64,000 bases of DNA from Marinifilum_A sediminis (GCA_947496465.1 CANMCX010000005.1:144835-208834), one strand, 5' to 3'; counted from the stretch's first letter, positions 47,666 through 57,290 are shown. Notes: generated by a model from the letters alone, not told the origin. Translations and numbers: made by a program.

Positions 47666-48529
47666 ATGAAACGCATTTTTCTAGTATTGTTGATTCTTCC
47701 ATTTTTTGTGGCTTGTAACCAAAAAGAGTTAAAGCAATTAAAAGAACAAAATCAGCAGCTTACTTCAATGGCTAAGCAAAAAGATTCTACAATCAATGAT
47801 TTTATTGAGTCTTTAAACACAATTGAAGAAAATCTGGAAATCATCAAAGAGAAAGAAACAATTATTGCGGTAAACTCTGAAAACCCAAATAAATCTCAGA
47901 AACAAAAAATCGCAAGTGATTTGACTTCAATTAATAACTTATTGGAGCAAAACAGAGAGAAAATAGCAGATTTAGATAAAAAACTAAATAATAGTTGGTA
48001 CCAAAATTCAAAGTTGCGTAAACTAACTGATCGTTTAAAAACTGAATTAGAAAACAAAGAAACTGAAATCATAGCTTTAAACGGTAAGGTTGCCAAATTA
48101 AACATCGAAGTTGAAAACTTAAATGGGCAGGTAACTGAATTGAACGGAACAGTTTTAGCTTTAAACACTGAAAATGATGCTAAAACCAAAGAAATTGAAG
48201 AAAAAACATCAGAGTTAAATACTGGCTTTTATGTTTTTGGTACAAGTAAAGAATTGCAAGAAAAGAAAGTGATTACCAAAGATGGTGGATTTATTGGAAT
48301 TGGTAAAACTGCAGTTCTTAGCAAAGATTTTAATACAAGTGAATTTAAGAAAATTGATATCACCAAAACTACAACTATTCCTGTTAGCGGGAAGAAGATT
48401 AGTTTAGTAACAAGTCATCCTAGTAGCTCTTATAAGGTTGAGGGAGTTGAAAAGATTGAAGGTATTACTATTCTAGATCCAGTAGAATTCTGGAAATCTT
48501 CAAAGTATTTAGTAGTAACGGTACGATAA
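47666..48529 (+). CDS. Coiled-coil lipoprotein of unknown function
   Basis: 287 residues. Lipoprotein signal with C17 (FFVACNQ). A long coiled coil runs from about 20 to 190 with repeated Glu/Leu/Asn heptads. A small beta-rich C-terminal domain follows (GFYVFGTSKELQEKKVITKDG, ISLVTSHPSSSYKVEG, DPVEFWKSSKYLVVTV). It is likely anchored in the outer membrane facing the periplasm. The plan is similar to the coiled-coil protein at 28498-29397 but the two are not obviously homologous. A hairpin lies 32 bp after the stop. Confidence 0.72.
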   Translation: MKRIFLVLLILPFFVACNQKELKQLKEQNQQLTSMAKQKDSTINDFIESLNTIEENLEIIKEKETIIAVNSENPNKSQKQKIASDLTSINNLLEQNREKIADLDKKLNNSWYQNSKLRKLTDRLKTELENKETEIIALNGKVAKLNIEVENLNGQVTELNGTVLALNTENDAKTKEIEEKTSELNTGFYVFGTSKELQEKKVITKDGGFIGIGKTAVLSKDFNTSEFKKIDITKTTTIPVSGKKISLVTSHPSSSYKVEGVEKIEGITILDPVEFWKSSKYLVVTVR

Positions 48530-48560
48530 TCAATTCATGGTTGAGTTTTAAGGTTGTCCA

Positions 48561-48596
48561 AGAAAGGCTGTCCGGAAGGATAGCCTTTCTTATTTT
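48561..48596 (+). terminator. Terminator after the coiled-coil lipoprotein
   Basis: Stem AGAAAGGCTGTCC (48561-48573) with GGATAGCCTTTCT (48578-48590), one G-T wobble, loop GGAA, followed by a T-rich stretch. Confidence 0.75.
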
Positions 48597-48678
48597 CAGT
48601 AATTTGTAAGTCTGTTTTGTTTCTTAAAGAGTTTTTGTATTTTAGTATTTAGATTTTTTCTAAATAAAAACAACAAAT

Positions 48679-49065
48679 ATGAAAGAAGCATATCAAATCA
48701 ATAAAGTTTATTCTTTAATCTTAATTCTAGCAGGAGCATTTGGCTTTTTGGCTAGATATTATCAAATGGGCGATTGGCAGTTTACTGCTTTGATCCCTCT
48801 GTTTTTTGGAGTTATTTTATTTCTATGCACTCCAGGAATTAAAAAAGAAAATGCTGCAATAGGACATGTAGCAGCTTCGGTAACCACATTACTTATCGTT
48901 ACGGCTCTAATCATGCTAACAAAAGGAATCTTTGGAGATGCAGAATGGGGCAGAAAACAATGGATATTCCTAATTGTTATATTGGGTGGTGTTTGGAGTT
49001 TACGAAGTCAGATAAACTATTTTAAAGCTCAACGTAAAAGAAAAGCGAATCAGGTTAATTCATAG
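48679..49065 (+). CDS. Small membrane protein, four predicted spans
   Basis: 128 residues with hydrophobic segments at about 9-25, 34-50, 63-82 and 95-111, and a Lys/Arg-rich C-terminus. No recognised domain. An inner-membrane protein. Preceded by the 48561 terminator, so probably transcribed alone. Confidence 0.7.
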   Translation: MKEAYQINKVYSLILILAGAFGFLARYYQMGDWQFTALIPLFFGVILFLCTPGIKKENAAIGHVAASVTTLLIVTALIMLTKGIFGDAEWGRKQWIFLIVILGGVWSLRSQINYFKAQRKRKANQVNS

Positions 49066-49241
49066 TTTCGTTATTTTTATTTTGCTTTACTCAAGCAAAG
49101 CTGCTATTCACTCATAAATTAATACCGCTCATTAATCTATTTTTTAATTCCCATTTTATAGTTAGATCTTAACTTTTATAATACAGTTAAGTTAATTACA
49201 TATCTGTGTTAAAATTAAATTTTAACTATAAAAAAATTAAG

Positions 49242-49517
49242 ATGGAAAAAACGCAAGAAATGGTAGGAGCATACACTCCTTACAGTTCAAAAATTTCGAA
49301 TGAAGAATTAAACGTATTTATTAATGCAACAAAAGAAATATTAGGAGTTCATTACACTCCGGTTGCAGTAGCAAGTCAAGTTGTTTCAGGGGTAAATTAT
49401 CGTTTCTTCTGTAATGCAAAAGATGTTTATCCAAACGCAATTAATGAAGCTGCATTAATTGAAATTTACAAACCATTGGATGGAGCAGCTCGAATTTGTG
49501 AAATAAAAAGATGTTAA
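49242..49517 (+). CDS. Cystatin-like small protein (QVVxG motif)
   Basis: 91 residues from the ATG at 49242. An in-frame GTG 36 bp upstream is less likely. It has no signal peptide. SQVVSGVNYRFFCNAK at 45-60 resembles the conserved QVVAGTNY loop of cystatins, and the helix-then-beta pattern before and after fits that small fold. It could be a protease inhibitor-like or simply cystatin-fold protein. Bacterial members of unknown role exist. A single gene ended by a clear terminator. Confidence 0.6.
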   Translation: MEKTQEMVGAYTPYSSKISNEELNVFINATKEILGVHYTPVAVASQVVSGVNYRFFCNAKDVYPNAINEAALIEIYKPLDGAARICEIKRC

Positions 49518-49521
49518 TACT

Positions 49522-49547
49522 AAAAAGAGCCAATTGGCTCTTTTTTA
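49522..49547 (+). terminator. Terminator after the cystatin-like gene
   Basis: Stem AAAAAGAGCC (49522-49531) with GGCTCTTTTT (49536-49545), loop AATT, T-run. Confidence 0.85.
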
Positions 49548-49589
49548 TTTGAAATCAACTTTAAGAATTTACTGGACAGTATTCTCACC

Positions 49590-50333
49590 TTAAACAGTTG
49601 GTAATAGATCGAAAACACATTTATAACAATTTTTTGCAACTGGAATATGCTGGTTATCGATAATTACCATTTTCCCTTCAAATCCTTCAATTTTATGAAG
49701 ATTTATAATATAAGATCTATGTACTCTTAAGAACTGCTTTTGTGGTAATTTCTCAACAAATTTCTTCAATACCATAGAGTATAAATAATCCCCCTTAAGT
49801 GTATGAATAACAGTATAATTATTCTCAGCACGCAACCAAAATATTTCATCAAAACTAACCCTATCAAAATGATTGTTCTTTTTAAGAAATAAGCAATTAC
49901 TCAATAAGTTTAAGGAGGTATTTTCATCAGCATTAGAAATCATATTTTCACTTGACTCTTGATCATTACAAATTGCGAGGGCAATTGAAAAATAAATTTG
50001 TTTTAGAGATGAATTTTGTAGGATAATTCCACTAGGATTTGATTCATTTAGCTTTTCAATATTGTCTTGTATCCCTGATGATATTAGATAAATAAAAGGC
50101 TTGTGAAATTCTTTTTTAACAATTCTTGCTAATTGATATCCATCAAGATCATCCTTTATATTTGCATCAATCAATACAATATCAATTTCTGATTCCGTCA
50201 AATACTGAATGGCAATTCTTGAATGAAAAACAGTTTTAGTGATTTCAATATCCATCTCATTTAATCGACACAGAATCTCTTCGTCAATAACATATTCGTC
50301 TTCGACAATTAAAATACGAATCTTCTTTTTCAT
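49590..50333 (-). CDS. LytTR-family response regulator
   Basis: 247 residues. Receiver domain with acidic residues EDE at 11-13 and phosphoacceptor D56 (VLIDANI). A LytTR DNA-binding domain lies at about 145-245 (FLKKNNHFDRVSFDEIFWLRAENNYT, FLRVHRSYIINL). It probably regulates genes at direct repeats bound by LytTR dimers. No partner histidine kinase of the LytS/5TM type is adjacent. Confidence 0.9.
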   Translation of the reverse strand: MKKKIRILIVEDEYVIDEEILCRLNEMDIEITKTVFHSRIAIQYLTESEIDIVLIDANIKDDLDGYQLARIVKKEFHKPFIYLISSGIQDNIEKLNESNPSGIILQNSSLKQIYFSIALAICNDQESSENMISNADENTSLNLLSNCLFLKKNNHFDRVSFDEIFWLRAENNYTVIHTLKGDYLYSMVLKKFVEKLPQKQFLRVHRSYIINLHKIEGFEGKMVIIDNQHIPVAKNCYKCVFDLLPTV

Positions 50334-50740
50334 CTTCTTATCCTCATTAAATTAATTACACTCCTAGAATAAAATCAGTCTGTCTAAACAGATTTATCTT
50401 CATTTACAGTATTCGTATAAGAATTTAATTAGAACTATAACAAATCGTACATTTCTCTTGAAAACTAGTAGATGGCTCTTTCATAAATTTATTATTAGTA
50501 GTCGTTAGTAGTAGCTGCTTTTAAGGCAAAATAACATGAATATTATACCCTCATAAACAATTGCTTGCAGTCGTTAATGTGAATTTAATAATAAATATAA
50601 TACAAACTATAATTTCCTGCAAATATTAAAATTAGTTTATATGTTATTCTTTATTTAAATATTATAAAGATAAATAGGCTTAATCTTTCATTTCGCCAAT
50701 TGACAAGAGTTATATCAAAAATACCTTACATAAAGACACA
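50334..50740. other. AT-rich intergenic region upstream of the LytTR gene
   Basis: About 400 bp with no credible ORF or RNA. Short repeats of AGTCGTTA occur at about 50500 and 50571, perhaps regulatory. Otherwise nothing seen. Confidence 0.4.
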
Positions 50741-50764
50741 AAAAAAGCCCTTAAAAGGGCTTTT
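50741..50764 (-). terminator. Terminator after lspA
   Basis: Stem AAAAGCCCT (50743-50751) with AGGGCTTTT (50756-50764), loop TAAA. Followed by seven T on the minus strand. Confidence 0.82.
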
Positions 50765-50784
50765 ACTATATTAAGTAAATTTCT

Positions 50785-51393
50785 CTATTTTTCTCTCATG
50801 AAATAGGTACGTTGGAATAGAAATATAAATGCAACTCCAATGGTAATGTATGAATCAGCAACATTAAAAACAGGTCTGAAGAAAACAAAATGCTCTCCAC
50901 CCCACATTGGAAGCCATTCAGGAAATCTTCCTTCAAGTAAAGGAAAATAAAGCATGTCAACTACCTTACCATGCAGAAAGCTTGAATAACCGCCAGCTTC
51001 GGGCATAAAAGTAGCAACCTGATAGTAACTATCATTAAAAATCATCCCGTAGAAAGCACTATCGATTATATTACCCATAGCACCAGCAAATATTAATGAA
51101 ATAGCCATTATTAAGCCAATAGGAGCTTTTTTAGTACAAATATCATACAGATACCAACCAATTCCACAAACGGCTACAATACGGAAAAGACTTAGTAAGA
51201 TTTTACCCCACTCGCCTTCCAGCTCCATTCCAAAAGCCATTCCGTTATTTTCAATAAAATGGATAAGGAACCAATCCCCAAAAACCGAGAATTCTTCTCC
51301 CAACATCATATTGGTTTTAATCCAAATTTTTAGCACCTGATCCAAAACCAGAAGTACCACAATTAGTGCTACCGATTTTTTAAATAGCGACAT
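50785..51393 (-). CDS. lspA: Lipoprotein signal peptidase II
   Basis: 202 residues, longer than the usual ~165 as in other Bacteroidota. It cleaves prolipoprotein signal peptides before the lipidated Cys. Four membrane spans. The catalytic Asp pair is D111 (GNIID) and D180 (FNVAD), with the NNGMAFG motif at 49-55. It probably ends the ileS-dksA-lspA transcript. Many lipoproteins in this window are its likely substrates. Confidence 0.95.
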   Translation of the reverse strand: MSLFKKSVALIVVLLVLDQVLKIWIKTNMMLGEEFSVFGDWFLIHFIENNGMAFGMELEGEWGKILLSLFRIVAVCGIGWYLYDICTKKAPIGLIMAISLIFAGAMGNIIDSAFYGMIFNDSYYQVATFMPEAGGYSSFLHGKVVDMLYFPLLEGRFPEWLPMWGGEHFVFFRPVFNVADSYITIGVAFIFLFQRTYFMREK

Positions 51394-51518
51394 ATTTTTG
51401 CTTTAAATGTTTAATCTTATTGTTTTTCAGCCTTTAAAGAAATAAAAACCTTTGCTTCTAAACAAAAATGATTGGAAGAATATTCTTCCAATCATTTTAT
51501 ATATTCTATTTGAATAAT

Positions 51519-51893
51519 TTACTGTTTGTTTTTAGCTTCGATACTTAAAGTAGCATGTGGTACAGCGCGTAATCTTTCTTTACCGATTAATTTACCAGTC
51601 TCGCGACAAATACCATATGTTTTATTCTCGATTCGAATTAAAGCGCCTTCCAAATGTGAAATAAACTTAGCCTGACGCTGTGCCAATCGACCAGCCTCTT
51701 CTTTAGACAAAACTGAAGCTCCTTCTTCCAAAACTTTAAAAGTTGGGGAAGTATCTTCAATATCATTACCCGAACTGTTAGAAATAACAGCCTTTAATGT
51801 ATCAAAATCCTTTTTAGCCTTTGCAAGTTTCGATTGAATCAAATCTTTGAATTCTTGCAATTCCTCGTCTGTATATCGCTTTTTATCTGTCAT
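51519..51893 (-). CDS. TraR/DksA-family protein lacking the zinc cysteines
   Basis: 124 residues from the ATG at 51893. The frame extends 9 codons further up but that start is 9 bp from ileS and less likely. An N-terminal helical coiled coil is followed by the DksA zinc-finger region YGICRETGKLIGKERLRAVPHA at about 93-114. Only one of the four zinc ligands (C96) remains. The form with one Cys is common in Bacteroidota, so it is presumably functional without zinc. DksA-type proteins enter the RNA polymerase secondary channel. It lies 35 bp after ileS and 125 bp before lspA. Confidence 0.85.
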   Translation of the reverse strand: MTDKKRYTDEELQEFKDLIQSKLAKAKKDFDTLKAVISNSSGNDIEDTSPTFKVLEEGASVLSKEEAGRLAQRQAKFISHLEGALIRIENKTYGICRETGKLIGKERLRAVPHATLSIEAKNKQ

Positions 51894-51928
51894 TGCATCT
51901 ATTTTTTTTAAAGATAACAAAAAATCGA

Positions 51929-54900
51929 TTATTCACTAACTTTTTCGATCTTAATAAAGCTCTCTACACCTTGTTCTATCTCCACTGCCTTAGCTTCATT
52001 TTCCGCTAATTTCTCCACTAATTCAACACTTACAGCCAATGTTTGACTTCCAATGTATTCTTTATGAGCAAGTACCGCATCATTAATGGATTCATGCATC
52101 ATAATCTCTAATTTGATCTTATCAGTTACATCAAAATCACTGTCTTTTCTTAGATTTTGAATTCTATTGATAAATTCACGAGCAATACCTTCTTTTCTTA
52201 AGTCTTCAGTGATATTTACGTCCATTGCAACAGTAAGTTTCCCTTCGTTGGCAACTAACCATCCAGGTATATCTTCTGAGATGATTTCAACATCTTCCAA
52301 AGTAAGATCTACAATTTGCTCATTTACCGTAATAGCAAAGTTTCCAGCTTTCTCAAATGTTACAATATCTTCCTGATTCATTTGACCAATAGCAGCAGCA
52401 ATTTGTTTCATGATTTTACCGTGCTTAGGACCTAAGGTCTTAAAGTTTGGCTTAATTTTCTTCACCAATACTCCTGATGTATCAGTAATGAACTCCATAT
52501 CCTTCACGTTAATCTCAGAAAGAACAATGTTCTTGATCGCTTCCAACTGAGGAACCATTGTTTCATCCAAAATAGGAATCATGATTTTCTGCAGTGGCTG
52601 ACGAACGCGAATTTTCACCTTACGACGCAATCCTAACGACATAGAAGAGATCTTCTGAGCCATGTCCATTCTTTCCTCTAATGCCTTATCAATTTCTTCT
52701 GCATTGTATTTTGGGAAATCAATTAGGTGAACCGATTGCTCAGAGAAACGACCTGTAGCCGAATTTAAATCCTTAAACAATTGATCCATATAAAATGGAG
52801 CGATTGGTGAAGCTAGAACTGAAATCGTCTCTAAACACTTGTAAAGAGTTTGATATGCAGAAATCTTATCCGTATCGTATTCTCCACCCCAATATCTCTT
52901 ACGACACAAGCGAACGTACCAGTTAGAAAGGTTCTCATTCACAAAATCCTGAATGGCTCTACCGGCACGAGTTGGCTCGTAAGCTTCGTAGCACTCTTCT
53001 ACTTCTTTAATTAATGAATTCAATAAAGAAAGAATCCAACGATCAATTTCAGGACGATCTTCCATTTTAACATCAGCCTCAGAATAGTTGAAACCATCGA
53101 TGTTTGCGTATAATTGGAAGAAAGAATATGTGTTATATAATGTTCCGAAGAATTTACGACGAACTTCTTCAACACCACCTAAATCAAATTTAAGATTATC
53201 CCAAGGCTGAGCATTAGTGATCATGTACCAACGTAAAGGATCAGAACCATATTTTTCAATAGTTTCGAAAGGATCCACAGCATTTCCATGACGCTTCGAC
53301 ATTTTGTTACCCTTAGCATCCAATACCAATCCGTTAGAGATGATATTTTCAAAAGCAACACCATCAAAACACATGGTTGCAATTGCGTGAAGTGTAAAGA
53401 ACCATCCACGTGTTTGGTCAACCCCCTCTGCAATAAACTGAGCAGGGAATAACTTATCGAAATTCTCTTTGTTCTCGAATGGATAGTGTTGCTGCGCATA
53501 TGGCATCGCACCTGAATCAAACCAAACGTCGATCAAGTCTAGTTCACGAACCAATCTTTTACCTGAATCGGATACAAGGAATAATCCATCAACGTACGGA
53601 CGGTGCAAGTCGAATTTCTCGTAATTCTCTTTGCTATTATCTCCTTCAACGTAATCTGCAAGAATATTTTCAGTCATGAAACCAGCTTCAATAGATTTTT
53701 CAATCTCAGCTTTCAATTCTGCAACTGAACCAATACATTTTACTTCTGTACGATCCTCGCTAACCCAAATTGGTAACGGAGTTCCCCAGTAACGAGAACG
53801 AGAAAGGTTCCAATCCTGAAGATTCTCTAACCACTTTCCGAAACGACCTTCACCAGTTGATTGAGGTTTCCAGTTAATGGTTTTATTTAATTCGATCATG
53901 CGATCGCGAACTTTCGTAGTTTTGATAAACCATGAATCCAATGGATAATACAGTACTGGCTTATCGGTTCTCCAACAGTGTGGATAGTTGTGAACATGTT
54001 TCTCTACCTTAAAAGCAAGACTCTGTAATTTTAGAGCTACAGCGATATCAACATCTAAAGTTGCATCTTTCTCCGTTAAAGTTGGATCGTAATCGTTCTT
54101 TACAAAACGACCGGCATACTCACCGTAAGCTTCAACATTCACATAGTTCTTAACAAACTCATCATCTAAATCTTCAATCTTAAAGAATTTACCGGTACGA
54201 TCAACCATTGGCTGCATCTTACCTTCTTTATCGCGAAGAATTAAAGGTGAAATATCTGCTGCTTTTGCGACTCTATCATCATCGGCACCAAAAGTAGGAG
54301 CGATGTGTACAATACCAGTACCATCTTCGGTAGTTACGAAATCACCCAAGATCACACGGAAAGCATCACCTTCTGGTTTCACAAGCGGCATTAACTGCTC
54401 ATAACGAACTCCTTCCAAATCCGTTCCTTTGTGTTCCGAAAGAGTTTTGAACGTTAAACGCTTGTCTCCAGCCTTATATTCGCCTAGTTCCAAACCTTCA
54501 TATTTCTTATCAAAGAAATTGTAGAATAGATCTTTAGCAAGAATTACAACACATGGATTTCCTGTGTATGGATTGAAAGTGCGAACACGAACGTAATCAA
54601 CCTTAGGACCAACAGCCAAAGCAGTATTTGAAGGAAGTGTCCAAGGAGTAGTAGTCCATGCAATAAAGTAGGCATCGCAATCAATTCCTTCGTATAAGTA
54701 CTCACTCTTTTCATCGCGAGCAACTTTAAACATACCAACTGCAGTGGTATCTTTTACATCTTTGTAACATCCAGGCTGATTCAACTCATGAGTTGACAAA
54801 CCAGTACCTGCTGCGGGAGAGAATGGCTGAATGGTATATCCTTTGTAAAGCAAGTCTTTCTCGAACATTTGCTTTAACAACCACCAAAGCGTTTCGATAT

Positions 54901-55369
54901 AACGGTTATCGTAAGTAATATATGGATCTTCCATATTTACCCAGTATCCCATTTTCGAAGTCAAATCTTCCCACTCACGGGTATATTTCATGACATTGGT
55001 TCTACAAGCTTCGTTGTATTCATCAACGGTTATCTTGGTTCCAATATCTTCTTTAGTAATTCCCAGTTCTTTTTCAACACCAAGTTCTACTGGCAGACCA
55101 TGTGTATCCCAACCAGCTTTACGATTCACCTGAAATCCCTTAAGAGTTTTGTATCTACATACAATATCCTTAAGTGCACGAGCCATAACGTGGTGAATAC
55201 CTGGCATTCCGTTCGCTGAAGGAGGTCCTTCATAGAAAACAAAAGATGGGTTCCCTTCACGGGTCTCCAAACTCTTCTCAAAAGTCTTGTTTTCTTCCCA
55301 ATCCTTTAAGATATCCTTATTGATCTGAGAAAGATCAAAGTTTTTGTACTCTGGAAATTTAGTGCTCAT
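51929..55369 (-). CDS. ileS: Isoleucyl-tRNA synthetase
   Basis: 1146 residues, a class I synthetase with editing domain, long form as usual in this phylum. The HIGH-type motif is in PSANGMPGIHHVMAR at about 50-65, KMSKRHGN lies near residue 690, and the CP1 editing insert runs at about 190-410 (including FIAWTTTPWTLPSNTALAVG). The C-terminal region has the anticodon-binding domain. It is the first gene of the ileS-dksA-lspA group. Confidence 0.97.
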   Translation of the reverse strand: MSTKFPEYKNFDLSQINKDILKDWEENKTFEKSLETREGNPSFVFYEGPPSANGMPGIHHVMARALKDIVCRYKTLKGFQVNRKAGWDTHGLPVELGVEKELGITKEDIGTKITVDEYNEACRTNVMKYTREWEDLTSKMGYWVNMEDPYITYDNRYIETLWWLLKQMFEKDLLYKGYTIQPFSPAAGTGLSTHELNQPGCYKDVKDTTAVGMFKVARDEKSEYLYEGIDCDAYFIAWTTTPWTLPSNTALAVGPKVDYVRVRTFNPYTGNPCVVILAKDLFYNFFDKKYEGLELGEYKAGDKRLTFKTLSEHKGTDLEGVRYEQLMPLVKPEGDAFRVILGDFVTTEDGTGIVHIAPTFGADDDRVAKAADISPLILRDKEGKMQPMVDRTGKFFKIEDLDDEFVKNYVNVEAYGEYAGRFVKNDYDPTLTEKDATLDVDIAVALKLQSLAFKVEKHVHNYPHCWRTDKPVLYYPLDSWFIKTTKVRDRMIELNKTINWKPQSTGEGRFGKWLENLQDWNLSRSRYWGTPLPIWVSEDRTEVKCIGSVAELKAEIEKSIEAGFMTENILADYVEGDNSKENYEKFDLHRPYVDGLFLVSDSGKRLVRELDLIDVWFDSGAMPYAQQHYPFENKENFDKLFPAQFIAEGVDQTRGWFFTLHAIATMCFDGVAFENIISNGLVLDAKGNKMSKRHGNAVDPFETIEKYGSDPLRWYMITNAQPWDNLKFDLGGVEEVRRKFFGTLYNTYSFFQLYANIDGFNYSEADVKMEDRPEIDRWILSLLNSLIKEVEECYEAYEPTRAGRAIQDFVNENLSNWYVRLCRKRYWGGEYDTDKISAYQTLYKCLETISVLASPIAPFYMDQLFKDLNSATGRFSEQSVHLIDFPKYNAEEIDKALEERMDMAQKISSMSLGLRRKVKIRVRQPLQKIMIPILDETMVPQLEAIKNIVLSEINVKDMEFITDTSGVLVKKIKPNFKTLGPKHGKIMKQIAAAIGQMNQEDIVTFEKAGNFAITVNEQIVDLTLEDVEIISEDIPGWLVANEGKLTVAMDVNITEDLRKEGIAREFINRIQNLRKDSDFDVTDKIKLEIMMHESINDAVLAHKEYIGSQTLAVSVELVEKLAENEAKAVEIEQGVESFIKIEKVSE

Positions 55370-55406
55370 TTATATTAATTTTATCTTGTATTCGCTAAAA
55401 AGTTTA

Positions 55407-55414
55407 CAAATATA
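55407..55414 (-). promoter_or_regulatory. -7 promoter element for ileS
   Basis: TATATTTG on the minus strand, exact TAnnTTTG, 38 bp before the ileS ATG. No convincing -33 element. Confidence 0.4.
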
Positions 55415-55573
55415 GAAAAAATACAAAAGCGAATGATCATATTGCATGCATATTCAGGCTGCTAAAGGTTTTTTAATCAGCATTTCAATGATGATTAAAT
55501 CCCATTTCATCCTACTTACTTATAATCCGAAATTATTAGATATATTTAGCTTTAAATTTCAAATCAAAATACC

Positions 55574-55984
55574 ATGACAACTATAAAATCCAAATATCTT
55601 GGAGATTTACGAACAGAATGTATTCATCTACAATCTGGAAATAAAATTTTTACCGATGCACCAACCGATAATCAGGGAAAAGGAGAAGCATTTTCACCAA
55701 CCGACTTATTGGCAACGTCATTGGGTTCTTGTATTATGACCATTATGGGAATTGTGGCTCGTGATAACAATATTGATATTGTTGGAACAGAACTGGATAT
55801 TACGAAAATAATGGCAAGTGATCCTCGTCGTGTATCTGAAGTAATTGTAGAATTCAACTTCCCAGATAAGGATTATACTGCTGAAGAAAAGAAAATTATT
55901 GAAGCAGTAACTGGAACAAGTCCGGTACCATTAAGCGTTCACTACCAAATGAAACAAACCATTAAACTGAATTGGGTGAAATAA
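55574..55984 (+). CDS. OsmC/Ohr-family protein with one conserved cysteine
   Basis: 136 residues. The fold signature is clear: FSPTDLLATSLGSCIMTIMGIVARDNNID with C53. The second active-site Cys, normally in a CPVxxSL context near residue 116, is replaced by Ser (GTSPVPLSVH). Standard OsmC peroxidase chemistry needs both Cys residues, so this may have a different or weaker activity. It lies 37 bp before the epimerase gene on the same strand. Confidence 0.8.
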   Translation: MTTIKSKYLGDLRTECIHLQSGNKIFTDAPTDNQGKGEAFSPTDLLATSLGSCIMTIMGIVARDNNIDIVGTELDITKIMASDPRRVSEVIVEFNFPDKDYTAEEKKIIEAVTGTSPVPLSVHYQMKQTIKLNWVK

Positions 55985-56021
55985 CTTCACCCTGTTTTCT
56001 TTTACATTTAATTCTCAACCT

Positions 56022-57047
56022 ATGATTTTTGTAACTGGTGGAACAGGTCTTGTTGGCTCTCATTTACTTTTCGATTTAGTTTCGAAAGGACAAAAGGTAC
56101 GTGCTCTAAAAAGAGAAAGTAGCAATACCAATTTGGTTAAAAACACTTTTTCGTATTATACCGATAAAGCTGATGAACTTTACCAAAAAATTGAGTGGTT
56201 CAATGGTGATATGCTCGATCCTTTTTCTTTAGAAGTAGCTTTAAAAGATGTTGTAGATGTTTATCATTGTGCGGCTTTGGTTTCTTTTAAAAAAGAAGAC
56301 AAAAAGAACATGTTGGATATAAATGTAGAGGGAACTCGCAACTTGGTTAACGCTTGTATTGATGCCAGGATTCATAAATTTTGCATGGTAAGCTCCATTG
56401 CTGCATTGGGATCGCCCGAAGAGGGAGAAGATACCGTTACTGAAACAACTCCCTGGAGTCCTGAAGAAAAACGATCAGGCTATTCGGTAAGTAAGTTTCA
56501 ATCCGAATTGGAAGTTTGGCGTGGAATTGAAGAAGGTTTAAATGCCGTAATTGTAAATCCATCTATTATTTTGGGTCCAGGACAATGGGATAAGGGAAGC
56601 TCACTTTTATTTAGCACAGTTGCCAAAGGATTAAAATATTACACAAAAGGAATTACAGGTTATGTGGATGTTAGAGATGTAAGCCGAGCCATGGTTGAAC
56701 TAATGGAAAGTAATCTCGTTAACGAGCGCTATATCCTTAATGGCGAAGACTGCACCTATGAATTCATTTCCAAGTCCATCGCAAAATACATTGGTATTGA
56801 AGGTCCTACAATATATGCGTCGTCAAAAATGACTGAAATTGGTTGGCGATTTGCACTACTAAAAAAGATTTTTTTGTTTAAACCTGCAGGTTTTACCAGA
56901 GAAACCGCCCGAGCATCGCACAATGTGAAGCATTACTCAAACGAAAAAATTAAAAAGTCAATAAATTTCAAATTTATCCCTATAGATAAAAGCATTAAAG
57001 ATACAGTAATGCATTACCCAATTGATGCTAAAGTAAAAAAGGACTAA
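56022..57047 (+). CDS. NAD-dependent epimerase/dehydratase (extended SDR, 3-beta-HSD-like)
   Basis: 341 residues. GGTGLVGSH at 6-14 binds NAD(P), Ser lies in CMVSSIAALG, and the YSVSK pair is at about 148-152. The order resembles dihydroflavonol-reductase/3-beta-HSD-like SDRs. The substrate cannot be told. It is between the OsmC gene and a tiny membrane-protein gene, 6 bp away from the latter, likely one operon. Confidence 0.85.
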   Translation: MIFVTGGTGLVGSHLLFDLVSKGQKVRALKRESSNTNLVKNTFSYYTDKADELYQKIEWFNGDMLDPFSLEVALKDVVDVYHCAALVSFKKEDKKNMLDINVEGTRNLVNACIDARIHKFCMVSSIAALGSPEEGEDTVTETTPWSPEEKRSGYSVSKFQSELEVWRGIEEGLNAVIVNPSIILGPGQWDKGSSLLFSTVAKGLKYYTKGITGYVDVRDVSRAMVELMESNLVNERYILNGEDCTYEFISKSIAKYIGIEGPTIYASSKMTEIGWRFALLKKIFLFKPAGFTRETARASHNVKHYSNEKIKKSINFKFIPIDKSIKDTVMHYPIDAKVKKD

Positions 57048-57053
57048 AATACA

Positions 57054-57254
57054 ATGAACAGAAAACTTAAAATATTCTTATCAATTGTGATAGGAATAAT
57101 CATCACCAACTTGATAAAATTACCTTTGCCAGAATATCTTATTGACTCTAAAATAATGATTAAAGCTATAATTATAGGTTTCGTTTGGTTTCTGATTTTT
57201 GTAGGTGTTTCAAATCTTACTTATCGTTTTTTAAATCGAAAATTTAAGCACTAA
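57054..57254 (+). CDS. Small two-span membrane protein
   Basis: 66 residues with hydrophobic segments at about 7-22 and 34-56 separated by KLPLPEYLID, and a basic C-terminus. No domain recognised. It sits 6 bp after the epimerase, so is probably co-translated with it. Confidence 0.6.
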   Translation: MNRKLKIFLSIVIGIIITNLIKLPLPEYLIDSKIMIKAIIIGFVWFLIFVGVSNLTYRFLNRKFKH

Positions 57255-57290
57255 CAAAAAAGCCATTCCCCGAAAGGAATGGCTTAAATA
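57255..57290. terminator. Bidirectional terminator between the small membrane protein and metK
   Basis: Stem AAGCCATTCC (57260-57269) with GGAATGGCTT (57276-57285), 6-nt loop, six A before it (T-run for metK). Confidence 0.82.

Noticed and set aside
47610..49119. Fifteen-base match TATTCACTCATAAAT at 47610 and 49105
   Set aside because: Both lie upstream of genes, but a shared AT-rich 15-mer in 64 kb is expected by chance.
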